64,000 nucleotides of DNA, taken from Diadema setosum. Lineage: Eukaryota; Echinodermata; Echinoidea; Diadematoida; Diadematidae. Location of the stretch: positions 16,477,150-16,541,149 of the forward strand of contig CM067069.1 of NCBI GenBank assembly GCA_033980235.1. The letters run 5' to 3'. Shown piece after piece: positions 34,841 through 47,238 of the stretch. The translations under genes were made by a program, and so were the position numbers. The first letter of the stretch is position 1. Each line of letters starts with the position of its first letter. Under the pieces are notes generated by a model. The model saw only the letters and a list, made by a program, of their open reading frames with translations. It ran no database searches and was not told the origin of the DNA.

Positions 34841-35857
34841 ACACATTCTTAAATTCAAAAGAAGATGTCAAACGCGTGGAACATCTCATCATGTTATTAT
34901 CAAATCGTACATTGCCTTTTCTGCGAGAAGATGCATTTGGAAAAAAAAAATTAAACTGGAGGTAATATTTTTTAACCGACCACATCACTACCTGGAAATT
35001 CACACAGTGCACAAAAACGCGTAAATATTCGGATATTTCTATTTCGTTTCCATCAAGTAAATCAACGCATGTGCGTACAATTTCCAATCGAGAACATTGC
35101 ATTCCTTACTCATGCATTCAAATTCACGCTATACATAGGGCAGAGGAGCTTGTTTGGGGCGTTCAGTTTTCATTTCAGCCGATCAATTTCCTACTTCGTG
35201 AGTCAATTTAGCAATTGTTTAATGAAGAAGATACGGTAGATTTTTGAAGGAGAGGGTAAGGAGGTGAGGATGGGGGAAAAAGGGGCGAATGTTTCTCATA
35301 AAACAAGCACACAGGTATACACAACCCAGATAGTCTTATATGTATAATTTTATCATTTTTGAATTTCCTTTTTTGTTCTGATTTCGTGCATTCTTGGTTT
35401 TTCATTAAAAAAAATAAACGATTAGGTCAAATCAGCAGTGTATCCAAACAACATAACGATGATTCAAACATAGTCCTCAGTGACACCAACTACACTAACC
35501 ACACAATGCATCAATTCAAGGACACACAAACTATTGATAGGTACATAGGAAATGACATTTTTACCCCCACAGTGCTTGACTAAATCAAGCGAAACTTAAA
35601 GGAACCCTCACAATGCACCTCTTGCTCTTCCAAACTCACACAGTTGCGGAAATGGAAAATAAGATATAAATAAGCAAGAAGCAAGATTGCTATCAGTTTC
35701 AATGTAGTCGAAATCATTTTTCTAGAAGCCCAATCTATACAAAACTAAGTGAAAAAGACAATATTCGGCCCCAAGCTAACTATATGCAAGACATCTATTG
35801 AATTGAATGCACTATATGATTTGGAACATGGTTGCCTTTCACGTATTTGAATGATAG
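34841..35857. other. No gene seen
   Basis: AT-rich DNA. Frames of 65-90 codons (34833-35102 minus, 35359-35583 plus) have no domain or splice support. Confidence 0.4.
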
Positions 35858-36169
35858 ACGAGATTCCGTCGCCGGTTTGAAATGAATTTAAATGCTCATG
35901 TTAAAAATCATACTTGTATCTTAGATTTGAGTGACGCAAATGAACAAGTGATTGCTTCTATAGTGAATATGAACAGGCGGATTTCGAATTTGATTGCTGA
36001 TTCAACGCTGGTGAGCGTGGAATGCGTGAAATTGAATGCTCGGAATATGAACCTGAATGACAAAATTATTACCTTGACCGGGAAAACCTATAAATCTCCT
36101 GAAATGTTAGCTTACAACAGTTTTCCGCATGGAATCATAATCAAACGTTATCTCGTAAACAAAGGTTAG
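35858..36169 (+). CDS. Candidate exon of unknown gene
   Basis: The frame is open from ACG at 35858, directly after a TTGAATGATAG acceptor-like sequence, for about 103 codons. It is charged and Asn-rich: NLNAHVKNH, LSDANEQVI, MNRRISNLIADS, VSVECVKLNARNMNL. It can end in two ways: at a splice donor (AAAG then GTTAGTATG at 36165, phase 1), or at the TAG at 36167-36169, followed about 20 bases on by AATAAA. In the second case it would be a terminal exon. Its start is phase 0, compatible with the exon at 25231-25377. No family recognised; a chance open frame is possible. Confidence 0.3.
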   Translation, partial: TRFRRRFEMNLNAHVKNHTCILDLSDANEQVIASIVNMNRRISNLIADSTLVSVECVKLNARNMNLNDKIITLTGKTYKSPEMLAYNSFPHGIIIKRYLVNKG

Positions 36170-36359
36170 TATGTTGTGTATTGTATGAAATAAATTCAAA
36201 TTACTCTGTCATAGTTCCACGGTACAGTGTGCATAATCTATAATAAATTAAACCATGAATACAGAAATATTTACGCGAATGTTGCCGATGTGATGCTATA
36301 CAAATCAACATAATGAACTCGAATGCGAACAATAAAAAAAAATAAAGGATTTTGAAACA

Positions 36360-36590
36360 AATTTATACAGTTAACTTCTGAATTGTTGGTACTTTGGGAA
36401 TAGGTGTAGCATATCAAAGGATAATTGTTGTGTGAGATTACTTGATGGGGTATAAATGGTTCGGTTCTGGCAAGTGTGGATCGCCTTCTATCACAGCAGT
36501 GTGCGATTATATTCAACAAACAGACTCACGATCTATCGACGAATGTATTACAACAGGCAAGTGACAGGATAAGAAAGTCTTCCTGATGGG
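36360..36590. repeat. Diverged repeat shared with 18200-18440
   Basis: Second copy of that repeat, in the same orientation, with GCCTTCTATCACAGCAGTGT and ACAGACTCACGATCTATC. Confidence 0.6.
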
Positions 36591-37159
36591 ACAGCCACCC
36601 CACTAATTTTGCAGTACACATTACCTATACCCTTGTTAGCTTGGGCACGGGTTCTGTCCCCCAAAAGGAAGTCTTCCCGAAGCGGAATCATCACTGCTCT
36701 TGTTCATTACACAACCGGAAATACTCGTTCGAAAAGGTATTGACAAAATTATGATTATAGCATCATTAATCTATTTTCGATTTAACATAAAATAAAGCTC
36801 ATGATAGTCAATTATATAATCTAAACATAACGGTTTTCATAGCGAAATATAGATCGTAACTTACAGATGGTGGTGCTTAAATTGCTCATGTCTACCCGGT
36901 GGCAAATAGCTGTAAACTTGAGTGTCAGTTTAACAAAACCATAAATTATGCAGCGTTTGATTTCACATTTAACATTTCACGTTGGTATGCATCCAAGGGG
37001 TGGTGTGGGGCATCCCCGCAATGGCAATGGGACTGCATAATAAGTTTGATTCGTCGAGAATGCTCCCCCCCCCCCCATTAGAGAATTTTGGGTAGCTACT
37101 AGCTTGACTGTCACGGGGCCGTTTGTTAAGACAGTAAGACGAATTGGCTTCTTTCCAAT
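36591..37159. other. No gene seen
   Basis: AT-rich, with a C-run at 37065-37077. The right part abuts the 3' end of the LINE. Confidence 0.4.
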
Positions 37160-37743
37160 GGGCGCCCTTCCTTTTTGTCAAAGAGTTAAGTGCACGCATA
37201 TTATGGTCATTGGTTACAAAGGCATTATGAAAAAAATGGTAATAAATTTCGGGTGTGTTCATGCATAAATATGGCAGTTAGATATAAATGTATATTATGG
37301 GCCTTCAGAGTTTTTAGGCGATAAAATATGGGATCAGTGTGAGCCAAGAAATTTGAGTGTGTGCATATACGAAGAGCCATTTTCTGAAGAATAAAAATTG
37401 TGTTCAATTTAGTTTTGCTACAGTTGCCCCATACAATATTGCAGTACATTACATATGGTAAAAATAAAGTGTTATATAACATTAATAAAGTTTGATCATT
37501 AATTAAATGCTTTATTCTCCTTAAAACACCAGTTGCTTTAGATATTGCTGTTGTATTTTATTCTGGACATGAGTATTCCAAGTTAGATTACTATCTAGGG
37601 TCACTCCTAGAAACTTCGTTGAATGTTTCTCATCAATGTTTGTATCATCAATAGAAATACTTTTAGGAAGGGTGGGTTGGGATTGAAGAGTATGAAAATG
37701 TATAAAACATGTCTTATCAATATTCAATGAAAGCTTGTTACTT

Positions 37744-38118
37744 CTAAACCATTTCGATAATTATGTTGCTTAATTCCATATTTAGTGTATCAACCAGTGT
37801 TGCAATATCCTTGTGGGAACAAAAAACGTTGGTGTCGTCTGCAAATATGATGAAGTTCAAACGAGGAGAGGAATTGATATCATTAATGTAAATAAAAAAA
37901 AAGTAGGGGCCCGAGGATAGACCCCTGAGGGACACCACATGACACGTTAGAATATAATGAGTGACTGGATTTGAATGCAACATATTGTTTGCGATGACTG
38001 AGATAACTTCTAAACCACGACAAAATAATCCCTCTCGGGCCATAATTATGTAATTTTTCAAGTTAAATGTCATGATCAATAGTGTCAAATGCCTTACTAA
38101 GATCCATAAAAACTCCAA
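37744..38118 (-). pseudogene. LINE reverse transcriptase, palm with FADD box
   Basis: Contains SSGPYFFFIYINDINSSPRL and IIFADDTNVFCSHKD, the latter being the YxDD-equivalent catalytic motif of non-LTR reverse transcriptases. It overlaps the preceding RT fragment in another frame. Confidence 0.85.
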
Positions 38119-38329
38119 TTATGTGCTCCTTTTTAATAAGCGCTTCAATAATATTGTCGACAGATTTGATTATAGCATAATCAGTGGAAAAGCCTTTCCT
38201 AAAACCAAACTGGTTCGCATTTAATATTTCATTTTCCATCATAAACGAGTAGAGACGCTTGTAAACTACTTTTTCTAAAATTTTCGATATTACAGGTAAC
38301 AATGAGATGGGTCTATAATTTTTCGCCAT
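38063..38329 (-). pseudogene. LINE reverse transcriptase, fingers and palm A
   Basis: The frame contains MAKNYRPISLLPVISKILEK, NQFGFRKGFST and MDLSKAFDTIDHD, i.e. RT motifs 1, 2a and A with the first catalytic Asp. It is separated by a frameshift at about 38065 from the next part holding SSGPYFFFIYINDI (motif B, first residue of the usual QGS altered to SGP) and FADDTNVF (motif C). Confidence 0.85.
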
Positions 38330-39980
38330 TGATGGATCTTCTCTTTTATAGATGGGGATAATCTTGGCGATTTTAAAGGAGTCTGGATACTTGCCGTTAA
38401 GTAGTGATAGATTGAATATATGGGTGAGAAGGGCTGCTGGGGGGTAAATTGTTTTTTTTCAACAAATTCACACTTATGTTATTAGGCCCACAGGATTTAC
38501 TACTTTTCAGAGATCGAACAATAGGAATAATTTCCGATTCATTAATTGGAGAAAAAAACAAAGAATTTTGATTACTTTCAGGTAAATATTCTTCACAATT
38601 TTTGATATCATTTATGGGAATAGATGCTGCTAAAGAAGGACCAACATTAAAAAAAAAAAGATTGGTTAAAAACATTTGCAATTTGGTCAGGGTTGGTAAT
38701 AACATTATCATTATGGGTAATACTATCAGGACATTCCGTAGGTTTCTTTTTTAGTATTTCGTTAATAGTCCGCCACAGAGCACTTTTATTATCCTTATTA
38801 GATTCGAGTTTATTTGAAATATATGGTTTACGTGAAACTCGAATCAAAGTAGTTAATTTATTTCTATATGTTTTATATCTTTTCACGTTTTCAGGAGTAT
38901 AGGTTTCCTCAGAGATATTTTATAAAGACGGTTTCGAGTAAGAATGGAATGTATAAGACCTTGAGTAATCCAGGGTTGCCGAACTCTTTTCCTTCCATTT
39001 GCTTTGGGAGTTAAAGGAATATGTTTATCATAATAATCTAATAGTTTTTGTAAAAACATTTCATAAGAAGAATTAACATCTTGGAGTTCAAAGACGTCAT
39101 TCCATTGTTCTTCGAATAAATCTTGATTCAATGAATCAATATTTTGTGCGTTTCATGTCTATGCATTTCAAATATTGTTTGGGTTGGCGGCGTTTTGGAG
39201 TTATTACAGATTTATCATTAATCATAAAAATCGGTAGGTGATCAGATATATCTGAATAAAGAATGCCGTTCGTGCAGATTTCAGTTATATCATTAGACAG
39301 TATAATATCTATTAATGTTTTACTATGGGTGGTGTTGTTTATTCGGGTGGTGTTGTTTATTCTGGTGGGTTTATTAATGTGGGGATGCAGTGAGTTGGAA
39401 AGTAATATATCATGGAAATGGGTGGGTTGTAATAAATCTATATTGTAATCTCCCATCAAAAAATGGATTTTCTCTCTCCAAGAATTTCATTAGCACATCG
39501 AAGTTGTCAAAAAAAATTGAATGTCATTTTGTGGAGGACGGTAAATAGTACCTACTATAATATTTTTCTCATTATCATTTAAGATTTCAATAAATAAACT
39601 TTCTGCTCCCTGAATACACAAATCAGTTCGAATTTTAAATCTAATTTGATTATTAACATACATGGCAACCCCACCTCCTATGCCACGCTTTCTGTCATTA
39701 CGAATAAAATTGTAATTTTCAATGCCAAATGGGTCCGGGGAATTGGTGTGCAACTATGTTTCGGTAACTCCTATAACGGAAAATGGAAAATCATTGAGGG
39801 AACTAAAAAATAATTCAAACGTTTCGAAATTTTTATTTAAACTCCTTGAATTGAACTAAAATTAGCACAAATCTGATTTGCCTTATTGGAAAGAAATTGA
39901 CTGCTGAATTCATTGATAGTGAAGTACTGAATTGTGTGGTTGACTAGCTGTTGATCATCTATTCCGAAATCAGGATCCAT

Positions 39981-41709
39981 TTACAATGGGTGACATTGCG
40001 CGATAGCAGCATATCATGGTGCAACGGGAAGTGCAGTGCATATAGTATGCACGGGGTGTATACGATGAGGTGCATCGGTGCGTGTTGTGCTGTAGCAAAC
40101 TATAGAGGAGTGATTGAAACGAAATTGACATGATCTGCAGGACTGCAGAGCGTAGACACACAAAAACACAAAATTCAAATAATATGCTTCACTTTATGGG
40201 TGATCTAGCAAGTACTGTAACTTACACATAGTGAGAAATAAGCAGTTTATGTCAATACAATCTCCTTTCTGAAAGGAATGTGTCATTTTCACAATATTCC
40301 TGTTTGGCATTAGAGTGGGTTGGGGTGGAATGCGGGTGAAGGAAAAGAGGAAGAAATAAAGGCAGACTCCAGAAAGGGGGGGGGGTGGACTAGAGAAACT
40401 TGTTTCGATATAACCGTGTATAGTATATGGGTAGAGAAGAAAGGGAGGATATGAAGGCAGATACCGGAGCGAAGACGAGAATCTGGATGCTATAAAATAG
40501 GGTAGAATACGGGTAGAAAAGACATTAAGCTGTGGAGACAAAGAACGAAAGAAGAGAAGAACTGGGCAGAACAGGTTGTGATACAACCAAGGAGGTTTTA
40601 TACGTGGAGTTCCAACTGGCTGTAATTTATTTAAACAGTTGTCAGATTTCTATTGATGTACAAAAGAATTCCACAGGTGCACTTGTGCCTTTGATGATCG
40701 ATGTTCCAAGCCGCCGTCTTGCTGAGCAATCTGAAGATTCATTTTGAACGTTATCATAATGTTGGCCATATTTTGCTTATGTATTTATTAAATGAAATGA
40801 AATTTCACTTAATGATAAAGCATGTAAAACAAAATTCAATTCCGTTCAGAAATTTGCGCAAATAAATGTAAATCACAGCTGTATTATGTGAAAATGTTTA
40901 AAACTGTACCATCCTGGAAAGCTGGTTTTATCACTTTTCGACTCAATTTGCCCAAATGAAATTAACATGTAATAATCTTCAAGTATAATTCTTTATTGAT
41001 ACATATATCAGATTAGTGCCCGTATGCCCAGTCGAGTAATTTTCATTTTCATTTCAACATTTTTTCCTCAATTTCTGTTCGCGCATCTTCGTGTCTGTAC
41101 CACCTAGTTTTTATAAGAAGGGATAACGAAAAGTAATTACCATCACAAAGACATATCTTCCTTTGAAAGTGGCTGGTGATTATGCAATGAGACATAAGTC
41201 AATTGTCTTCGTATCGGCGCGGCAGATCCTGTTTGGCACATGCTTCAAATATTTTTGAGCGGCGGCTTCGAACATAGATCAAAGGGAATGAGTCTGTTGT
41301 TACTCCATCTCGTCAACCTCCTTGATACAACAGAGTGATAGCTGCTGTTGTCACTGAAAACGGGAGGGACGGCATTTAAATTTTAACTGACAATCATTCA
41401 TAACAAAGGCAATGACAAGGTAATCATACAATGACGTAACAGCGTATAGGACGACTATACAATAAAGACATTCTTGCTAACGAGCAATCAAACAAATAAT
41501 ACATTTACTTCAATTACATTGTTAGTTTCTGTATCATATCATACAGTGTTGTTAATGTAATGTGCAAGTTACATTAATATCACATTGAAAAAAAAAAAAA
41601 ACATCTACGAAGAATAGAATTCTACAAATTGAATCACCTTTCCAGGGGTAGAGGAACCAGATTTGACCGACATATGAATTTTAAACAACCGAGATCGAAT
41701 AAAACGTAG
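39981..41709. other. No gene seen
   Basis: Includes a purine-rich stretch around 40300-40570. Frames on both strands (40194-40586 minus, 40532-40747 plus) lack domains. Otherwise AT-rich intergenic or intronic DNA. Confidence 0.4.
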
Positions 41710-41711
41710 TA

Positions 41712-44700
41712 GTCTCGGTGCCAAAGCCACCTTTTTGGCCTAACCTTGTTTTGCCGTCCACCCAATGTTTTTTGATGGTTTTATACTATTTCGGGGGTGC
41801 TGAATCCGAATCTGGATGATGCAACTCTTGCATCCTTGAGGGTTTTGAGATATTCAAGATGGCCGCCAAAATGGCCGCCCGAACTGGAAATTCCCACGTA
41901 TTTCCTTCTAAATGGTGATAGATTGAAAACAATTGACGGTTTTACCCTATTTCGAGGGTGCTGAATCCGAATCTGGATGATGCAACTCTTGCATCCTTGA
42001 CGGTTTTGAGATATTCAAGATGGCCGCCAAAATGGCCGCCAAAATCGAACATTCCCTTCTAAATTCCTTCTAAATGGTGTGAAATTGAAAATAATTGATA
42101 ATTCTATCCTATTTGGAAGGTGCTGAATCCGAATAATTATGGATGATGCAACTCATGCATCCATGAAGTTTTTGAGATATTCAAGATGGCCGCCAAAATG
42201 GCCGCGCCAATTAAAACCGGAAATTCCCACGTATTTCCTTCTAAATGGTGAGAAATTGAAAATAATTGATGGTTTTACCCTATTTCGAGGTTGCTGAATC
42301 CGAAACTGGATGATGCGACTCTTGCATCCATGAAGTTTTTGAGATATACAAGAGGGCCGCCAAAATGGCCGCCAATTAAAAACGGGAATTCCCACGTATT
42401 TCCTTCTAAATGGTGAGATATGGAAAACAATTGATGGTTTTGCCCTATTTCGAGGGTGCTGAATCCGAATCTGGATGATGCAACTCTTGCATCGATGAAA
42501 TTTTTGAGATATTCAAGATGGCCGCCAAAATGGCCGCCAAATAAAACCGGAATTTCCCACGTATTTCCTTCTTAATGGTGAAATATGGAAAACATATCAT
42601 ATTGTGATAGTGATGTAGAGAAGTGTACTGAAATTACCCAATATTACCTGTCTTAATCCATGAGCAGTTTTAATCTCTTCATCCATGAACACTCAAATTG
42701 GTTATTTGGTTTATAGTGATGGTCTTGATGACATTGTTGAAGATACGAGTGGGACATTTTTATAGTTTTGCTTCAATTTTTTTTTTTATTATGATGTTAC
42801 ATTATGTATACATGAGGGGACGGTCACATCACAGGTAACGCGAAAAAAATTGATTAAAAAAGCAAACGACAACATGGAAGGTAATAATTTAAGTATAAGA
42901 AAATGTTAAGGAGTTTCCGTTCATACAGGACATTATACATGTCCCAAAACCTTCAAAGACCTTCAGCACCCTCGAAATAGGGTAAGACCATCAATTTATT
43001 TGAAAACTTTTACCATTAAGAAAAAATATATTAACATTGGAATTCTGCCACTTACTTTGGCTGTCATCATGGTCGTCTAAAAACCCTAAAGAATGGATGA
43101 ATTTCAACAACCAAGTTTCGAGGGTGCTGAATAGGGTCTAAAATTTTCCAATTTTTGACAGTTATTTTGGCGGTCATCTTGGACATTTCAAAAACCCTTA
43201 AAAAGAATGCGAAAGTTGCATCAATCAGGTTCGGACTCAGCACCCTCAAAATAGAGTAAAACCGCCAATTGTTTTCAATTTTACACCATTTAGAAGGTAA
43301 CAGAGGGCTTACATGGAAATTTTCGTTTTTAACGGCCATTTAGGGGCCATTCTGGCGGCCATCTTTATTATCTCAAAACCCTCAAGGAAGCAAGAGCTGT
43401 ATCCTGGAGCTTCAAATTCAGCAAACTCAAAATAGTGTGAAACCACCAACTGTTTTATATTTTACACCATTTAGAAGGAAATAGGGGGTCTACATTTGAA
43501 TTTCCGTTTTTGGCGGTCATTTTCGGCGACCATCTCAAAACCCTCAAGGATGCAAGAGTTGTATCCTGAGCTTTGGATTCAGCACACTCAAAATAAGATA
43601 AAAACCACTAATGGCTTTCAATATATGGGAACTTCCGTTTTGGGTGGCCATTCTGGCGGCCATATTGAACATCTCAAAATCGTCAACAATGCAGGAGTTG
43701 CATCATCCAGATTCTCATTCAGCACCCTCGAAATAAGGCGAAACCATCAATTATTTTCAATTTCTCACCATTTAGAAGGAAATACGAGGGAATTTTCGGT
43801 TTTGGCGGCCATTTTGGCGGCCGTATTGAATATCTCAAAATCCTCAAGGAAGTAAGAGTTGCATTATCCAGATTTGGATTCAGCACCCTCGAAATAGGGT
43901 AAAGCCATCAATTGTTTTCCATATCTCACCATTTAGAAGGAAATACGTGGGAAATTCCGGTTTTGATTGGTGGCCATTTTGGTGGCCATCTTGAATATCT
44001 CGAAAACTTCATGGATGCAAGAGTTTCATCATCCAGATTCGGATTCAGCACCCTCGAAATAGGGCAAAACCATCAATTGTTTTCCATATCTCACCATTTA
44101 GAGGGAAATACGTGGGAAATTCCGGTTTTAATTGGCGGCCATTTTGGCGGCCATCTTGAATATCTCGAAAACTTCATGGATGCAAGAGTTGCATCATCCA
44201 GTTTCGGATTCAGCACCCTCGAAATAGGGTAAAACCATCAATTGTTTTCAATTTCTCACCATTTAGAGGGAAATACATGGGAATTTCCAGTTTTAATTGG
44301 CACGGCCATTTTGGCGGCCATCTTGAATATCTCAAAGACTTCATGGATGCATGAGTTGCATCATCCATATTCGGATTCAGCACCTTCCAAATAGGATAGA
44401 ATTATCAATTGTTTTCAATTTCACACCATTTAGAAGGAATTTAGAAGGGAATGATCGATTTTGGCGGCCATTTTGGCGGCCATCTTGAATATCTCAAAAC
44501 CGTCAAGGATGCAAGAGTTGCATCATCCAGATTCGGATTCAGCACCCTCGAAATAGGGTAAAACCGTCAATTGTTTTCAATCTATCACCATTTAGAAGGA
44601 AATACGTGGGAATTTCCAGTTCGGGCGGCCATTTTGGCGGCCATCTTGAATACCTCAAAATCCTCAAGGATGCAAGAGTTGCATCATCCAGATTCGGATT

Positions 44701-44782
44701 CAGCATCCCCGAAATAGGGTAAAACCATAAAAAAAAACATTGGGTGGACGGTAAAACAAGGTTCAGCCTCTGGCACCCAGAC
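41712..44782. mobile_element. Foldback-type element: long inverted arms made of ~160-bp repeats
   Basis: The left arm (41712 to about 42600) and right arm (about 42955-44782) are inverted complements, starting with GTCTCGGTGCC/GTCTGGGTGCC and CTTGTTTTGCCGTCCACCCA. The flanking dinucleotide is TA on both sides. The arms are arrays of a ~160-bp monomer containing AAGATGGCCGCCAAAATGGC, TGCTGAATCCGAATCTGGAT and TGCAACTCTTGCATCC, with about 6 monomers left and 11-12 right. The unique centre (about 42600-42955) has no ORF. Arms built of direct repeats are the hallmark of foldback (FB) elements. Frames through the right arm are repeat translations. Confidence 0.85.
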
Positions 44783-44784
44783 TA

Positions 44785-45189
44785 TAGTTAGAGGACTGGG
44801 CAGCTATAAACAGGTGTGTACGCACTCAGAAACAAGTACACGTAACAGATACACTGAAGAGTGGAGATTCAATCGTTAAGGGTTTTTGCATAGGATATCA
44901 CTGGTTGTTTGTATAGAAAGTGACTTTGAGCATTGTTTAATTACTCAAGAAATCATCTTGAAATGTCCACTCACAATTTCCCCTTGCTTGGACGATGCGC
45001 TCTTTACCTAGGTTTTCGACATCGCAGCCCTAACCCTTTTATCGCGACAAAAGGACTCTTACATTACCTGCCCAAGAAGAAATCAAATCATCATGAGGCT
45101 CAACGTCACAACAGCCCTGTAATTTTTTCAGAATACTGAAGTCTGCAGCCATATTATGAATATAATCCTACATGTACAGATATTATACG
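44785..45189. other. No gene seen
   Basis: Between the foldback element and the SINE fragment. One 68-codon frame (44933-45139), no support. Confidence 0.4.
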
Positions 45190-45318
45190 AATATCAACAT
45201 GTTATATGAATTGGTTTCTTTAAACACCCTGCTCTTTGCAATGAATGAATGAAGCGGGATCTTTTACGTGCATGCATGAGTTTTTACTCTCTCATACACG
45301 GGACCTCCATTTTATGTC
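45190..45318 (-). mobile_element. 3' part of a tRNA-derived SINE, split by the LTR element
   Basis: Minus-strand sequence AAAATGGAGGTCCCGTGTATG, then CACGTAAAAGATCCCGC and GCAAAGAGCAGGGTGTT. This is the kind of core seen in the V-SINE/MetaSINE groups of marine invertebrates (GAGGTCCCGTGT and CACGTTAAAGAACCC-like words, from memory of those families). Its 5' part is at 53732-53885, across the retrotransposon. With one ATGTC target copy removed, the halves join smoothly (..GGATAGGAC-AT then AAAATGGAGG..). Confidence 0.75.
45314..45318. other. Target-site duplication ATGTC, left
   Basis: The five bases before the left LTR equal those after the right LTR (53732-53736), as expected of integrase-mediated insertion. 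Confidence 0.9.
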
Positions 45319-47170
45319 TGTCACATGGGCGGACTTAAATAATACGCAATCACACTCTTGCCATTCACTTTAATGTACAATTTAATATAAGCATTTGTGG
45401 AACATTTACAGGACTGAAATCGAGGAGTTGTGACCAACAAAAAATGCAAAATCAAAATTCTGAGTGAGATAAATTAAATTACAATACTCTTATATTCGAC
45501 AACCATGTAAACGGGACCCTGCCTTGGTCCGGTTCCACTTGTAATTTTGGCTTGACACTTGTTCAGAATACTTATAACAGCTTCACTATCAATTCGTTGT
45601 CCCTGACAATACCACTATCTGCTATCGAGCGCAACACTATTTGGTTCACACCACCGTAGTGCTGATCCTGAGATGACCAGCCTGCACGCACGACGGTTTA
45701 CCGCGGTTAGAACACTTGTCTTCAATTACACTGCTTCCGTTTACATCCGGGTTCTGTGCTAACCCGCAATTATCATGAAGTGTTTAAATACCAATCTTCG
45801 AATTATGTGCACATTATTTTCATCTTTTTACCAATTTAACATGACCTTCATCTCTCTACTTCAGCGACACTTCCACGTCATAACCAATCATATCTATAGG
45901 GTGTCGTGCACCCGCCAGGTTCATCGCTCACCTGCGTTGTCCATAGAGTCGCATTAATTGTCAAGCTATTCGCTTCCAGAACATAACTGATTCGTGGGTG
46001 GAGCGTCCTTGTATGCGAGGTTGCTATTTTAGCTCCCAAGTGTCGCGAGGACCCGCGTTCCGTATTCACTGGCGTCCAAGTTTCTCCCTAGCGGAGGGGC
46101 GGACACAGTCACTCGGCTGGGAATGCGTCTGCCTGGGATTAAACTTGACCTCGGCCTTGGCGCCATCTACAAAAATTATTTAAATGCAACATATACCAAT
46201 GGGGTGTGGTCTACTCACACACACAAAAAGATTCTCAGCTTAAACTCCTGACATCACAGCGAAAATTTGAGAACTGCATTATTATCCAATTAACATACAA
46301 AATTCACATAATGAAATGTTTCAAACATTGGAAATATAACAGTCCATAGCTTATCAAACATCACCGCATCGTTTTCAAAACTTATGCACTATTATAATAT
46401 ACTTTATCACTTATTCACGGGGTTCTCCGGGGCTATATGTGGTGCCCTGAAACACATTCACATCCTTACACGCGACAAAGCAGAAATCAAATCGCAATTT
46501 AACTTACCAATGACCGGTGTAATATAACTAAAATGCCTCTTCTTCTTGTCTACTGGAAGGCTGCAAAGGCTGTTGGAATATGCCTCTTGGCAGCAAACAA
46601 AATCTGAACTCTAATCAGCCAGTATACATGCTGACGGTAAGGTGGACGGACGGCTCCTAGCCGCAACCGAAATTGGGCTTAGACACAAAATTATCTTGCC
46701 AACTGGCGCCTGGGTGTGGCAGGTTGGTTTCCTGCCATCACGGAGCTAACTCAATGTTCTCTCGGTGAAATCAAAATGGTGTCTGCCCCGAAAGGATCCA
46801 ACTCTTCTGTTAAATTGCTACTCGACTACGATACTCCTTTTCGAGGCATTTGGAATATTTGGTACAACTAAAAGGACTTGAACGAAAACACCTATGCAGC
46901 ACTCTCCCGGAACTGGAGCTATTTCCTGTCTTTTCTTTCTACATTAATTGACATGCAAAAATAAATGAACTCCTCTCGGTCATCGATGGCGCGACTTGTA
47001 AAACATTTACACCTGTCCTAGCACTTTCTCTCTCTCACTCTCGCTTTCTCTCTCGCTCACTCACTCGCACTCTTTGTCTCGTCATCCCTACACGTAAACA
47101 TGTTTGTCTAGTTGAATGACCGATAGGTGATGTACATGAAACAACCTGGAAATGCATTTTCAATGTGACA
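45319..47170 (-). repeat. 3' LTR of the Gmr1-type element
   Basis: 1852 bp, nearly identical to 51880-53731. Contains a CT-rich stretch (CTCTCTCTCACTCTCGC, about 47029-47080). Terminal inverted hexamer TGTCAC/GTGACA. No ORF of note; the 60-codon frames inside recur in both LTRs and are not genes. Confidence 0.95.
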
Positions 47171-47186
47171 TTTCACTCCCCCTTTC
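47171..47186 (-). other. Polypurine tract
   Basis: GAAAGGGGGAGTGAAA (minus strand) lies directly against the 3' LTR, the position where plus-strand DNA synthesis is primed in LTR elements. Confidence 0.85.
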
Positions 47187-47238
47187 GAAAAATGCATTTC
47201 ATAATTAAAAGAAATTACTTATTACACTATCTTTCTCT

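Larger units (their letters stand above)
37160..39980 (-). mobile_element. Near full-length but broken CR1/Jockey-type LINE
   Basis: Read leftwards from Met 39980. The order is: MDPDFGIDD N-terminus, endonuclease (HTNSPDPFG, GGGVAMYV, IYRPP, MGDYNIDLL, SDHLPIF; 39760-39136), linker (39131-38647), RT entry (SLKSSKSCGPNNISVNLL near 38500), RT fingers (NYRPISLLPVISKILEKVV at 38323, FGFRKGFSTDYA) and palm (DLSKAFDTIDHDI). The FADDTNVF catalytic box is near 37840, thumb 37727-37521, and the C-terminal LPYVMYCNIVWGN near 37460 and FVTNDHNMR near 37200. At least eight frame changes or stops, so inactive. It is the same domain layout as the LINE at the left edge and a useful guide to it. Confidence 0.9.

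Noticed and set aside
43496..44232. Two 106-119 codon plus-strand frames
   Set aside because: They are translations of the foldback element's ~160-bp repeats, with the same peptide repeated, and are open only because the monomer length suits one frame.
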